Shown: piece by piece, positions 39,796 to 50,753 of the stretch
How the letters are laid out: every line of letters starts with the position of its first letter
How positions within the stretch are numbered: the stretch's first letter is position 1
Origin: Arsenicicoccus cauae
GTDB taxonomy: Bacteria > Actinomycetota > Actinomycetes > Actinomycetales > Dermatophilaceae
Assembly: GCF_009707125.1 (NCBI RefSeq)
Contig: NZ_WLVL01000040.1
Coordinates: 306,025 to 370,024 of the forward strand
Reading direction: 5' to 3'
Length of the DNA stretch: 64,000 bases
Position numbers and translations under genes: made by a program
The notes under the pieces: model-generated
Database searches by the model: none
What the model saw: the letters and a program-made list of their open reading frames with translations, nothing else
What the model was told of the DNA's origin: nothing

Positions 39796-41205
39796 ATGAA
39801 GCCACTCGTCCTGCGCAGCGCCCTCGTCGCGTCGCTCGGTGGTCTGATCTTCGGATTCGACACCGCCGTCATCTCCGGCACCACCGAGGCCCTCAAGGCC
39901 CAGTTCTCGTTGTCGGACTCCGCGCTGGGCTGGGCCGTCGGGGTCGCCCTGCTCGGCACCATCCTCGGCGCGCTGACGGCGGGTCAGCCCGCGGACCGGT
40001 TCGGCCGCAAGAAGGTCCTGTTCGTCATCGGCATCCTCTACGTCCTCGGCGCCCTCGGCACGGCCTTCGCACCCAACATCCTGGTCCTGTCGATCTTCCG
40101 CTTCCTCGGCGGCATCGGCGTCGGCGCGGCCTCGGTGTGCGCCCCGATCTACACCGCCGAGATCGCCCCGGCCAAGGTCCGCGGTCGCCTCGTCGGGCTG
40201 GTGCAGTTCAACATCGTGCTCGGCATCCTGCTGGCCTACCTGTCCAACTACCTCATCCGGATCATCATCAACGACGAGGCCACCGACTGGCGCTGGATGT
40301 TCGGCGTGATGGCGGTGCCCGCCGCGATCTTCCTCGCCATGCTGATGACCGTCCCCGAGACTCCCCGCTGGCTCATGGCCAACGGCCGCGACGAGGAGGG
40401 CCGGGAGGTCATCGGCCGGCTGACCCAGACGCGGGAGGAGGCCGACCTGCAGATCCAGGAGATCGACGCCTCGCTGGCGTCCGCGGCCAACGCGCCGTCC
40501 GTGCCGTTCTTCGTCAAGGAGCACCGCAAGGTCATCCTGCTCGCGTTCACCATCGCGATGTTCAACCAGATGTCCGGCATCAACGCGATCCTCTACTACG
40601 CCCCCGAGGTGATGAAGAAGGCCGGCGCCTCCACCGACGCGGCCTTCCTGATGTCGGTGGCCGTCGGCTTCATGAACCTCGTCGCCACCATGACCGCCCT
40701 CACCGTCATCGACAAGATCGGGCGCAAGCGGCTGATGACCATCGGCTCCATCGGCTACCTGATCAGCCTCGGCTTCCTGTCGGGCCTGATGTTCTACTAC
40801 GAGAAGGGCAAGGGTGGGGCCTTCGACTCCACCTCCAGCATCCTCGTGCTGATCGGGCTGCTGGTCTTCATCGCCGCCCACGCCTTCGGCCAGGGCGCCG
40901 TCATCTGGGTGTTCATCTCCGAGATCTTCCCCAACCGCATCCGCGGCCGCGGCCAGTCCCTCGGCTCGCTCACCCACTGGGTGTTCGCGTGGCTCACGTC
41001 GACCTTCTTCCCGCCGATCATCGGTGCGCTCGGCGGCGGGGTGGCCTTCGCGATCTTCTTCGTCTTCATGATCGGCCAGCTCTTCTGGGTGCTGCGCGTC
41101 ATGCCGGAGACCAAGGGCGTGCCGCTGGAGGAGATGGAGGCCAAGCTCGGACTCACCCACGACCCGCGGGACACCGGCGGTGGCCCCACCCCGGTGATGC
41201 ACTGA
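39796..41205 (+). CDS. MFS sugar porter (proton/sugar symporter)
   Basis: 469 residues, twelve predicted membrane segments. Sugar-porter signatures are present: DRFGRKKVLFVIG (loop 2-3), PIYTAEIAPAKVRGRL, PETPRWLMANGR, QMSGINAILYYAPEV (substrate site in helix 7), and PETKGVPLEEME at the end. It belongs to the XylE/Glf-like family. No metabolic gene adjoins it, so the sugar is unknown. The spacer before it contains repeated GGCTGACGGGGC. Confidence 0.92.
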   Translation: MKPLVLRSALVASLGGLIFGFDTAVISGTTEALKAQFSLSDSALGWAVGVALLGTILGALTAGQPADRFGRKKVLFVIGILYVLGALGTAFAPNILVLSIFRFLGGIGVGAASVCAPIYTAEIAPAKVRGRLVGLVQFNIVLGILLAYLSNYLIRIIINDEATDWRWMFGVMAVPAAIFLAMLMTVPETPRWLMANGRDEEGREVIGRLTQTREEADLQIQEIDASLASAANAPSVPFFVKEHRKVILLAFTIAMFNQMSGINAILYYAPEVMKKAGASTDAAFLMSVAVGFMNLVATMTALTVIDKIGRKRLMTIGSIGYLISLGFLSGLMFYYEKGKGGAFDSTSSILVLIGLLVFIAAHAFGQGAVIWVFISEIFPNRIRGRGQSLGSLTHWVFAWLTSTFFPPIIGALGGGVAFAIFFVFMIGQLFWVLRVMPETKGVPLEEMEAKLGLTHDPRDTGGGPTPVMH

Positions 41206-41251
41206 CGGTCGTATGCCGGACCGCCCGCCATCCACACCCGCCGCCTCGGGC

Positions 41252-43259
<2,008 letters not shown>

Positions 43260-43265
43260 GCTCCG

Positions 43266-43271
43266 ACCCTA
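43266..43271 (-). promoter_or_regulatory. -10 box TAGGGT for the PEBP-like gene
   Basis: TAGGGT six bases before ATG 43259 on the minus strand, in a 14-base context identical to that before ATG 35397. Confidence 0.65.
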
Positions 43272-43339
43272 TGCCGCAGGATCTGCGCCCGCACCCCTGT
43301 GGCGCCGTATATCCGTGGTGGCCGGGCCGCACGCTCGCG

Positions 43340-43345
43340 TAGCAT
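43340..43345 (+). promoter_or_regulatory. -10 box TAGCAT for the double ABC exporter
   Basis: TAGCAT eight bases before GTG 43354; it is back to back with the promoter of the PEBP-like gene about 70 bases away. Confidence 0.5.
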
Positions 43346-43353
43346 CCATCGCC

Positions 43354-46300
43354 GTGACTGTGTCCGGCCGCCCCGCTCATCCCGCCGACCACCCGACCGC
43401 TGACCACCGGACCGTGACCTGGCGGCGCCTCGCGACCCCGACGGCCGCGGCCGCGCTGGTGGCGCTCACGATCGGCGCCGTGGGGACGGCGCTCGGGACG
43501 GTGGTGGCGGGTCGACTCGCCGACCAGGTGTCCTGGCGGCTGGTCGGGGTCCTCGCCCTGTGCGTGGTCGGCGGCGCGGCGGTCGACACCGTCGGTCGGT
43601 GGTTGTGGGCCGGCGTCTCCGACCGAGCGGAGGGCCGGCTGCGGGACGACCTGCTCGACGCCGCACTGAGCCAGCCGCTCCCCGCCCTGTCGGAGCAGCC
43701 CGTGGGGGAGATCCTCGACCGGGTCGACGACGACACCCGCGAGGTCGGGTCGCTCGTGCGGATGCAGCTGTGGATGATGCTGCGCGCCGTCGTCTCGATC
43801 GTGCCGATGCTCGTCGTCGCGGGATTCACGTGGTGGCCGTCGGTGCTGCTGTTCCCGGTGTTCGCCGTCGCGGCCGTCCTGTCGGTGCGCGGCCTGCTCG
43901 GCGAGATCGCCCGCCGCAAGGTCGTCGAGGAGGCCGCGTGGACCGACCACGCCGCCGCGCTCGAGGAGGGCATCGCCGCCCAGGACGACCTGCGCACGAG
44001 CCTCGGTCAGGCCTTCGCGATCCGCCGCGTGGCGGCGTTGTCCGCCGAGGTGCACCGGCGATTCCACGAGGTGCTGCGGCTCGAGGGGGCCGTCACCCTG
44101 CGCACCGGGGTCATCCTGCACGCGCTCCTGGCGGCCGTCGCCGTCGCCGGGGTCCTGCTCGCCACGGCGGACCGGCTGTCCGTGCCCCAGCTCGTCACGC
44201 TGTTCCTCATCACCGCGACCTTCGTGGGCTACATCGGGCGGGTCGCCGACCAGCTCCCCGACCTGCAGGCCGGCCTCGGCGCGGTGATGCGCCTGCGCCA
44301 GCTGATGGCGGTCGAGCCGGAGCCCGAGGGCGGCCGGGAGCTGCCGCCCGGGCCCGTGAGCCTGGAGTTCCGGCACGCCTGCTTCGCGTATGCCGAGGGG
44401 GCGTTCGCCCTGCGCGACGTCGACCTGACGGTGCCGGCGGGCCAGACGCTGGCCCTCGTCGGGCGCACGGGGTCGGGCAAGTCGACGCTCGCCTCGCTCG
44501 TCTCGCGGGCCGTCGACCCCCGCCCCGGCGAGGTCCTCCTCGAGGGGATCGACGTCCTCGACCTCGACCTGCGCGCGCTGCGCCAGACCGTCGGCGTGGT
44601 CACGCAGCGCACCGAGATCCTGGCGGGCACCCTCGGCGACAACATCTCGTTGTTCACCGACGCGCCGCGCGAGCGCATCGAGGCCGTCCTGGCCGAGCTC
44701 GGTCTCTCGGACTGGGTCAGCGGCCTCGACGACGGGATCGACACCCTGCTCGGTCCCGGCGGCACGGTCCTGTCCGCCGGGGAGGAGCAGCTGCTCGCCT
44801 TCGCCCGGCTGCTGATGCGCGACGTCCAGGTCGTCGTCCTCGACGAGGCCACAGCGCGGATGGACCCGCTCACCGAGGCCCGCGTCGTCGCCGCCTCCGA
44901 ACGGCTCCTGCGTGGCCGCACCGGCATCCTCATCGCGCACCGGCTGTCGACGATCGCCCGCGCGGACCTCGTCGCCGTCCTGGCCGGTGGCCAGGTCGTG
45001 CAGGCGGGGGAGCGGGCGCGCCTGGCTGCCGAGCCCGGCGCCTTCCGGACGCTGCTGGAGGCCGCCCGAGAGACCGGCGGTGACCACGGGGCGGCCGGGA
45101 CGTCATACCCTCGTCCCTCGGACCGTCCGGACGCGGCCGCCCCCTCGGGCAGCACCGCCGTCACCGCCCTGGGGACCGTCCGTCGCCGCGGCGAGCCCCC
45201 GGCGTCCCGCGACCCGGGCGACGGGTCCTCGCTCGCCCGCGGCATCCTCAACGTCCTTGCCGTGCGCCCGGCCTGGGGCCTGCTGGCGGTGGCGCTCTTT
45301 CTCGCTCACTCCCTCGGCGGGGCCGTCGGCGCTCTCACGGGCTACGCGTGGGGGCACGCCGTCCAGGCACTGCAAGGCGGCACCTCACCGTGGTGGTGGC
45401 TCGCGCTCGTGGTGGCGGTGTCGCTGCTCGGCCCGGTGGCTCTGGCGGCCGCGGTGGTGCGCTATCCCCGCTGGTGGGTCGAGGTCCTGCTCCGCGTGCG
45501 CCTGTCCGTGCTCGTCGGCCAGACCGCGCAGCGGCGCCTCGAGCGGGTCCCGGCCGGCGAGGTGGTGGCCCGGGCGATGGACTCCGACCGCTACGCGCGC
45601 TACGCCGACCGCTGGGTCGACTTCGTCAACGGCCTGCTGATCTGCCTGGTCACCGCGCTCGTCGCGGGCACCTGGCTCGCCGGTCTCGTGCTGCTCGTCG
45701 TCATGGCCGCCTCGGCCGTCGCCTCGGCGGTGGGCCGTCCCGTCGCCGGGCGGTCCGCGGCCCAGGCCTCGGCGACCCGGGCGCGCTTCGGCCGGGTCCT
45801 CGTGTCAGTCCTCGAGTCGGCTCGCACGGTCAAGCTCGCAGGCCGCATGCCGGAGGTGCGCCGCCACCTGCGCCAGGTCGACGCCGGCCGGGTCCAGGCG
45901 GCCGTCCGCGAGCACCGGGTCCAGGCCTTCCTCGACGGCGTCCCCACCGTGATGGTGCAGGCCGGCGCCGTGGCGGCCTGGGTGGGCGTGCTCACGGGGC
46001 GGTGGGGTCTGGCCACCGCCCTGCTGGTGGTCAACGCGGTCAACGGCTTCGACTGGTTCGGCCGGGTCGCCGGGGCGGTCGTCACCGAGGCTCCCGGCAC
46101 GCGCGCCTGGCAGGTGGCGACCAGCCGGATGGCGGGTGGCGCGGACCTGGTCGCCCTGCCCGCCGACGTCGACCTCGTCACCGGGGACGCCCCCGAGCCG
46201 GCGGCCACCCCGCGCGTGCCCCTGGAGCGCCTGTCGCTGCGTCGCCTGTCCGCCGTGCACGAGGACGGCACGGTCGGCGTCGAGGACGTCGACCTGGACA

Positions 46301-46902
46301 TCGAACGGGGCGAGCTCGTGCTGCTGCTCGGCCAGGTCGGGGCCGGCAAGTCCAGCCTGCTGCGGGCCGTCGCGGGCCTCGCCGACCACCGGGGCTCGCT
46401 GCGGTGGAACGGTCAGGAGGTCACCGACCCCGAGGTCTTCCTGCGCCCCGGTCAGGTGGCCTACGTCGGCCAGGTGCCCCGGGTCCTGTCGGGCACCTTC
46501 GACGAGAACGTCCGTCTCGGCTTCGACCGCGCCTTCGACAGCCCGATCGGGGTGGCGCGGCTCGAGCCCGACGTCGAGCAGGCGGGCGGCGCGCACTCGC
46601 TCGTCGGGCACCGCGGCGTCCGCCTGTCCGGCGGGCAGGTCCAGCGCCTCGCCCTGGCCCGCGCGGTCGCCGCCGACGCCGAGCTGCTGCTGGCCGACGA
46701 CGTGTCGTCCGCGCTGGACGCCCGCACGGAGATCGAGCTGTGGCAGGCGCTGCGCTCTCGGTCGATGACGGTGGTCGGGGCGACGTCCAAGCGGGCGGCC
46801 CTGGCGCAGGCGGACCGCGTCGTCGTCGTCGTGGACGGCCGCGTCGCCGAGGTCGGCCCCTGGTCCGACCTCGCCGGACGCTGGGGACACCTCGCCGGGT
46901 GA
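43354..46902 (+). CDS. Single-chain full ABC exporter (TMD-NBD-TMD-NBD) with one degenerate ATP site
   Basis: 1182 residues: two complete exporter halves joined by a Pro/Ala-rich linker (about 565-625). NBD1: Walker A GRTGSGKST at 370, signature degenerate LSAGEEQ at 473, Walker B D497-E498, switch H529. NBD2: Walker A GQVGAGKSS at 993, canonical LSGGQVQR at 1091, Walker B D1115-D1116 (catalytic Glu replaced by Asp), and threonine T1144 where the switch histidine should be. The defects pair up: NBD2 Walker plus NBD1 signature make one dead site, and the other site is intact. This is as in heterodimeric exporters, but fused. Substrate unknown. Confidence 0.9.
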   Translation: MTVSGRPAHPADHPTADHRTVTWRRLATPTAAAALVALTIGAVGTALGTVVAGRLADQVSWRLVGVLALCVVGGAAVDTVGRWLWAGVSDRAEGRLRDDLLDAALSQPLPALSEQPVGEILDRVDDDTREVGSLVRMQLWMMLRAVVSIVPMLVVAGFTWWPSVLLFPVFAVAAVLSVRGLLGEIARRKVVEEAAWTDHAAALEEGIAAQDDLRTSLGQAFAIRRVAALSAEVHRRFHEVLRLEGAVTLRTGVILHALLAAVAVAGVLLATADRLSVPQLVTLFLITATFVGYIGRVADQLPDLQAGLGAVMRLRQLMAVEPEPEGGRELPPGPVSLEFRHACFAYAEGAFALRDVDLTVPAGQTLALVGRTGSGKSTLASLVSRAVDPRPGEVLLEGIDVLDLDLRALRQTVGVVTQRTEILAGTLGDNISLFTDAPRERIEAVLAELGLSDWVSGLDDGIDTLLGPGGTVLSAGEEQLLAFARLLMRDVQVVVLDEATARMDPLTEARVVAASERLLRGRTGILIAHRLSTIARADLVAVLAGGQVVQAGERARLAAEPGAFRTLLEAARETGGDHGAAGTSYPRPSDRPDAAAPSGSTAVTALGTVRRRGEPPASRDPGDGSSLARGILNVLAVRPAWGLLAVALFLAHSLGGAVGALTGYAWGHAVQALQGGTSPWWWLALVVAVSLLGPVALAAAVVRYPRWWVEVLLRVRLSVLVGQTAQRRLERVPAGEVVARAMDSDRYARYADRWVDFVNGLLICLVTALVAGTWLAGLVLLVVMAASAVASAVGRPVAGRSAAQASATRARFGRVLVSVLESARTVKLAGRMPEVRRHLRQVDAGRVQAAVREHRVQAFLDGVPTVMVQAGAVAAWVGVLTGRWGLATALLVVNAVNGFDWFGRVAGAVVTEAPGTRAWQVATSRMAGGADLVALPADVDLVTGDAPEPAATPRVPLERLSLRRLSAVHEDGTVGVEDVDLDIERGELVLLLGQVGAGKSSLLRAVAGLADHRGSLRWNGQEVTDPEVFLRPGQVAYVGQVPRVLSGTFDENVRLGFDRAFDSPIGVARLEPDVEQAGGAHSLVGHRGVRLSGGQVQRLALARAVAADAELLLADDVSSALDARTEIELWQALRSRSMTVVGATSKRAALAQADRVVVVVDGRVAEVGPWSDLAGRWGHLAG

Positions 46903-46976
46903 GCCAGGCCAGGTTGCGGGGTATGCAGACCACGGTGCTCACCACTGACCGAGTCCGACTGACCACCTCGTGTCCC

Positions 46977-47229
46977 ATGACTAGGTCTCGTCGTCGCCTC
47001 GCCACCGCTCTTGGCACCGTCGTCGCGACGCTTTTGCTCTCAGCGCGCGAGACGGGCTCGTGGAGCAGCCGGTGCGACAGCAGCGGCAGCTGCCGCCTCG
47101 AGATCTCAGGCACCGAGTTCCACGACCTGCCGCGCTCGCTGAACTCGCAGGGCCGATTCAGGAGGGTGCGGGAGAAGATCAGGCTGGCCGAGGCCACCCA
47201 GGGCGGCACCACCTCGATCCCTGTCTGCC
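46977..47229 (+). pseudogene. Remnant of a small secreted protein gene
   Basis: ATG 46977 opens MTRSRRRLATALGTVVATLLL, a signal-peptide-like start, then SGSCRLEISGTEFHDLPRSL and EKIRLAEATQGGTTSI, which reads as a real domain. The frame then runs into sequence derived from an opposite-strand DUF3037 gene, so the C-terminus is lost. The exact family is not recognised. It could be a truncated lipoprotein whose lipobox cysteine is now arginine (LLSAR); that point is speculative. Confidence 0.45.
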
Positions 47230-47240
47230 GGTTCGAGGCT

Positions 47241-47395
47241 GGCGGTCCAGCAGGGTGGTCAGCTCGCCCCCGCGGCGGCCCCGCCACGGCATACGGCCCG
47301 CAGTGTCCCGAACCCGTCGCCCAGCGCGTCGACGTGCATGGCGTCGAAGAAGCCCGCGTCCTGGTTGTGGGGCACGACCCCGCCGTGTGTCTATT
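47241..47395 (-). pseudogene. Decayed copy of the DUF3037 gene
   Basis: Minus-strand sequence matches the intact DUF3037 gene at 52411-52839 in two blocks: ELTTLLDR (against ELTSLLDR at its C-terminus), and DALGDGFGTLRAVCRGGAAAG (split here; against DALGGGLETVRAVCRGEAAAG). The blocks are in different frames and about 100 bases between them, plus about 50 further upstream, are missing. Same orientation as the intact copy 5 kb away. Confidence 0.75.
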
Positions 47396-47495
47396 GGACG
47401 AGCTCGTGAGCCCAACGAGCACTGACGGGAACGTGATCGACATGGCGAAGACGCTCGACGACTTCCTCGTATCTGACAGTCCGACTGGACCTAAG

Positions 47496-49231
47496 CCTCG
47501 ATCCACCGATGGGCGGATGCGTGGCGTTGATCGTCGTCTCGGGCGGAGGAGGCGAGGAGGGGCGCGGGTGATCGCCCGACCTCGCTGTCGGGGTGTTCCA
47601 CGTCGGTGTTTCTCGGGTCGCGCCGCCTGCGGCTGGGTGGTCAGGACTAGGCGATGGCGGGCGGGTCGGCGACGCGGTCGAACAGTCGGGTCCACGGCTG
47701 CTGCCAGGGCCACGCTTGGGGCAGGTGCAGGGTGATCCGGCGGGCGGAGGACGCGACTCGTGCCGGGACGTGGATCAGCTTGCGACGGACGGTCGCGGTG
47801 GTCGCCTTGGCCAGGTCCGAGCATCCGGTCGGGCCGGTGGCGGCGATGACGGCGGCGGCGCGGGTGAGGTTGAACGCGATGACGGCGAGCACGAGCCAGG
47901 CGCTGTTGGCGGTGAACTTCCCGGAGGGCAGGTGCGCCAGCGCGGAGGCCTTCAGGTCGGCGTGGACCTGTTCGATGATGGCGTGCCCGCGGTGGGCCTG
48001 GTCCGCGGCGACGGTGTCGAGCTGCTGGGCGGGGGCGGTGGTGAAGAAGGCGTGGAAGCGCCACACGTCGAACAGGGTGCCCTGCCCGTTCGTCTTCTTC
48101 TTGTCGGTGTGCACGTCCGGGATCCGGCGCACGACCAGCCGGCCGGGGACCCGGTCGGCCGTTTTCTTGGAGGTGAACGCCGTGTACGGGACCTCGGCGA
48201 CCTCCGCTTTCGAGATCCACGTGCCGGTGGTCTCGTCGAAGATCGCGTCCGGGTACTTGATCGTCGTCCACGCGCCCTGGTCGATGCCGGCGATCGCGGC
48301 CTTGACCGCCGGGTCCATCCGGACGGTGACCGACACGTGGGCGCCGCCGGTGATCGCCGCGTGGACGGCGTCGCGGCCGTAGTAGGCCGAGTCCATCCGG
48401 ACCAGGACCGGCGCCTTCGCGCCGAGCAGGCGGCGGGCCTGTTTGACGGCGTCGCCGACCAGGCGTTTCGCGCCGCGGGGCGAGCCGCAGGCGCCCTTGC
48501 GCAGCCGCTGCGCGAGGACCAGCGGCGCACAGCGGTCCGTGGTGAGGGTGGCGATCAACGCGTTCAGGCCGCGGACCCGGGTGTAGCCGAACCCGGCGCC
48601 CTGCTTGGCGTGGCCGTGGACCTCGATGATCGTGTCGTCCACGTCGACGAAGGCGTACCCGCCGCCGGCTCCCGCCTCGTCGCCAGCGGGCAATGGTGCC
48701 GGGACCGGTGGGGTCAGCCCGGCGAGCCGGGCCAGCGAGAGCAGGAACCGTGCGGCGACCGCGTCGAGCTGGCGGACGTGCCCGAAGGTGAACGTCCGCA
48801 GGAACGAGCCCAGCGTCGACGGCGCGTACACCCGGGCGAAGACCCGGCCCATCCCGCCGTGGCGCAGCAGCGCCATGTCATCGATGCTGTCGGCGCCGGC
48901 GAGCATCCCCGCCACGAGCGAGGCCACCTTCAGGCCGGCGTTCGCGCCCTTGTCCGTCGGCACGCTCATATGCTCATCGGCCAGCTTCCGCAGGCCCGCC
49001 CGGTCCGCCAGCGCCAGCAGCGGGACCAGGCCGGCCGGCGACACGAGATTCGGGTCGTCGAACACCGCCGACGTGCGGGTCAGGGTGTGAGAGAGTTTCA
49101 CCTACGAGATGCCCCTCGTGCGAGACGGAGATGAAGCCTGAAGAACTCCAACTCTGTTTCAGCACAGGGGCATTCTCATGCTACGACGCGCCGGATCAGC
49201 TCACCGCGCCAAGTCTATCGGTGGATCGAGC
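47496..49231 (-). mobile_element. Complete IS1380-family insertion sequence with TAAG target duplication
   Basis: 1736-bp element. The terminal inverted repeats share CTCGATCCACCGAT (left end from 47496; right end complement from 49231). Flanking TAAG at 47492-47495 and 49232-49235 is a 4-bp target duplication, the size expected for IS1380. One transposase gene fills it on the minus strand. The target was apparently the 3' end of an unidentified ORF (DMAKTLDDFLVSDSPTGPK). All parts look intact, so recent movement is plausible. Confidence 0.9.
47647..49101 (-). CDS. IS1380-family transposase
   Basis: 484-residue DDE transposase. The first acidic residues are in YAFVDVDDTIIEVHGHAKQG (about D153-D156), the second in LVRMDSAYYGRDAV, and the glutamate in GHAIIEQVHADLKASALAHLPSGKF; together with GFGYTRVRGLNALIATL these are the IS1380 arrangement. 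The reading frame is undamaged. Between it and the left end (47496-47646) there are no other ORFs of note. Confidence 0.93.
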   Translation of the reverse strand: MKLSHTLTRTSAVFDDPNLVSPAGLVPLLALADRAGLRKLADEHMSVPTDKGANAGLKVASLVAGMLAGADSIDDMALLRHGGMGRVFARVYAPSTLGSFLRTFTFGHVRQLDAVAARFLLSLARLAGLTPPVPAPLPAGDEAGAGGGYAFVDVDDTIIEVHGHAKQGAGFGYTRVRGLNALIATLTTDRCAPLVLAQRLRKGACGSPRGAKRLVGDAVKQARRLLGAKAPVLVRMDSAYYGRDAVHAAITGGAHVSVTVRMDPAVKAAIAGIDQGAWTTIKYPDAIFDETTGTWISKAEVAEVPYTAFTSKKTADRVPGRLVVRRIPDVHTDKKKTNGQGTLFDVWRFHAFFTTAPAQQLDTVAADQAHRGHAIIEQVHADLKASALAHLPSGKFTANSAWLVLAVIAFNLTRAAAVIAATGPTGCSDLAKATTATVRRKLIHVPARVASSARRITLHLPQAWPWQQPWTRLFDRVADPPAIA

Positions 49232-49254
49232 TAAGTGCGTCATGGGATGCTGAG

Positions 49255-49626
49255 TCAACTCTCTGAGATGGCGATTCGCTCAGCAGAACGACTTGTCTCA
49301 CCCGAGCACCGCAGGCTGAGGTAGGCAATAGCTCGCTCGACCGATGTGTCGATAGTGTCGTCATCCAGCAGCCGCACGTGAGGTGACCAATTAGCTACCT
49401 CACACAGGACCCCCTCGTCCCCCCAAGACACTTCCACCAAATACGCGCCAGCGGGCGCGGCACTCGGCGCTACGGCGTCAACCCTAGTTTGTACCGAGGA
49501 TTCACCCCCAAAGTGTCCCAGCACCAAGTCGGAGAATGCGCGGCCAGCATTAATCCTCCACTTCTGATCCATTCGAACGCGCTCCCACTCTTTGTGTTCA
49601 GGCACCAACACCAGACACCTGCTCAT
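49255..49626 (-). CDS. Hypothetical protein, low-GC
   Basis: 123 residues beginning MSRCLVLVPEHKEWERVRM. Base composition is clearly lower in G+C than neighbouring genes, and codons such as CAT, TTA and AAA are used freely, pointing to recent acquisition. ATG 49626 overlaps the stop of the upstream 72-codon ORF (ATGA). No recognisable domain; the protein is acidic with a beta-rich middle (GAYLVEVSWGDEGVLCEV). Confidence 0.5.
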   Translation of the reverse strand: MSRCLVLVPEHKEWERVRMDQKWRINAGRAFSDLVLGHFGGESSVQTRVDAVAPSAAPAGAYLVEVSWGDEGVLCEVANWSPHVRLLDDDTIDTSVERAIAYLSLRCSGETSRSAERIAISES

Positions 49627-49841
49627 CGCCAGGGCCCATGCCACAGATCGAAATGATACCCAAAGAGCTTCAGCCGGAATACTGTACGGGCCCGCCGCTT
49701 GCCGTTGACGAGCGCAGCTCGCTTCCCGCTCCAACCTAGCGCAAAGTTCTTTTTTCTCATGAAAAGACCAGCACTACCAGCACCTGAATGCGTGTCGCCA
49801 AAGAGGCGACTAGTTGCCCCGAATCGCTTCGACCGGTACAT
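49623..49841 (-). CDS. Small basic hypothetical protein, low-GC
   Basis: 72 codons from ATG 49841, or 45 from an internal ATG (MRKKNFALGWSGKRAALVNG). It ends FRLKLFGYHFDLWHGPWR and overlaps the start of the next low-GC ORF by four bases, which is the main reason to believe both. No Shine-Dalgarno is evident. No family recognised. Confidence 0.4.
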   Translation of the reverse strand: MYRSKRFGATSRLFGDTHSGAGSAGLFMRKKNFALGWSGKRAALVNGKRRARTVFRLKLFGYHFDLWHGPWR

Positions 49842-50038
49842 CCATGAACCAAATCGCGAGGCTCCCAGTACGGCGCGGTCTGTGCGTAGTGCCCATCCAG
49901 CGTATCGAAGGGCGCGGACACGGACGTTGGTCGTCGAGCCATTCCGGTGGTCAGGCGTCAGGGTCGGAGCGTGCGTCGGGCTTGGGACGTCCGCTCATGC
50001 CGATGGCAGCGCGCTTCACCTATCGGTCCTGAACGCTT

Positions 50039-50050
50039 GTTACATGTAAC
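50039..50050 (+). promoter_or_regulatory. Perfect palindrome GTTACATGTAAC, probable MazE operator
   Basis: A 12-bp perfect palindrome nine bases before the mazE ATG, in an AT-richer stretch. MazEF-type operons are autorepressed by binding palindromes at the promoter, so an operator role is inferred. Confidence 0.6.
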
Positions 50051-50059
50051 GTGGTGGGC

Positions 50060-50266
50060 ATGAAGGTGAAGCATCGAGTCAGTGAGTACCGGCGCAGGAT
50101 GCGTGCACGCGGCCTTCGGCCGGTGCAGATCTGGGTCCCTGACGTGCGCAGCGAGCGATTTGCGCGGGAGGCGCACCGTCAGGCAGGGATCGTCGCAGGC
50201 TCGGACGAGCTGGCCGATGACCAGCCGTTCGTCGAGGCGATCACCGCTTCCTGGGACGAGGAGTGA
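50060..50266 (+). CDS. DUF3018/MazE-like antitoxin
   Basis: 68-residue antitoxin, first gene of a type II toxin-antitoxin pair. The VSEYRRRMRARGLRPVQIWVPDVRS opening (given here in pieces: RRRMRARGLRPVQIW) is the DUF3018 DNA-binding segment. The acidic C-terminus (DDQPFVEAITASWDEE) should wrap the toxin. GGTGGG precedes ATG 50060. The stop overlaps the toxin GTG by four bases. Confidence 0.88.
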   Translation: MKVKHRVSEYRRRMRARGLRPVQIWVPDVRSERFAREAHRQAGIVAGSDELADDQPFVEAITASWDEE

Positions 50267-50589
50267 GGCGCGGCGAGCTGTGGACAGTGGCTGGGGGCGT
50301 GTACGCGTCCAAGCCCAGGCCTGCGCTGATCGTGCAGGACGACCTGTTCGCCGGTACCGCCTCGGTGACGGTCATGCCGCTGACGACGACCTTGGTCGAT
50401 GCTCCTCTGCTGCGCGTTCGCGTCGTCGCGGACGACTTCACCGGCCTGCAGCACGAGAGCCACGTCATGATCGACAAGATCACCACCGTTCGCCGCGAGA
50501 ACGTCGGTTCTCGTGTGGGTCGGCTGACTCCCGAAGGCCTCGTAGAGGTCGAACGGGCCCTGATGGCGTTCCTCGGTCTGGCCAGATAG
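50263..50589 (+). CDS. MazF/PemK-family mRNA interferase toxin
   Basis: 108-residue MazF-fold RNase: opening RRGELWTVAGG, core KPRPALIVQDD with the basic residue of the active site, SVTVMPLTTTL, and HVMIDKITTVRRENVG. Length and motifs are intact, so it is probably active. GTG start inside the antitoxin stop (GTGA). Cleavage specificity cannot be predicted from sequence reading. Confidence 0.9.
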   Translation: MRRGELWTVAGGVYASKPRPALIVQDDLFAGTASVTVMPLTTTLVDAPLLRVRVVADDFTGLQHESHVMIDKITTVRRENVGSRVGRLTPEGLVEVERALMAFLGLAR

Positions 50590-50636
50590 TCCACCCAGCA
50601 GACCCGACGTCATCCGCTCTTGCCGCGCGTCGGACG

Positions 50637-50753
50637 TCAGAGGTTCCAGGCGGAGCGGGACAGCTCGTGCTCGACGGCTCGGCGGATCCACGCCGAGACC
50701 GAGCGGTCGTCGGCCTCCGCCGCTCGCTTGACGTCCTCGAGCAGCCCCCCCAT
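50637..50753 (-). pseudogene. Short ribbon-helix-helix antitoxin-like ORF, probably truncated
   Basis: 38 codons from ATG 50753 read LLEDVKRAAEADDRSVSAWI followed by RRAVEHELSR: the two helices of an RHH antitoxin, without the N-terminal DNA-contacting beta strand. The upstream frame stays open but lacks a plausible start. No toxin partner adjoins it. A seven-C run at its start could have caused a frameshift. Confidence 0.5.
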
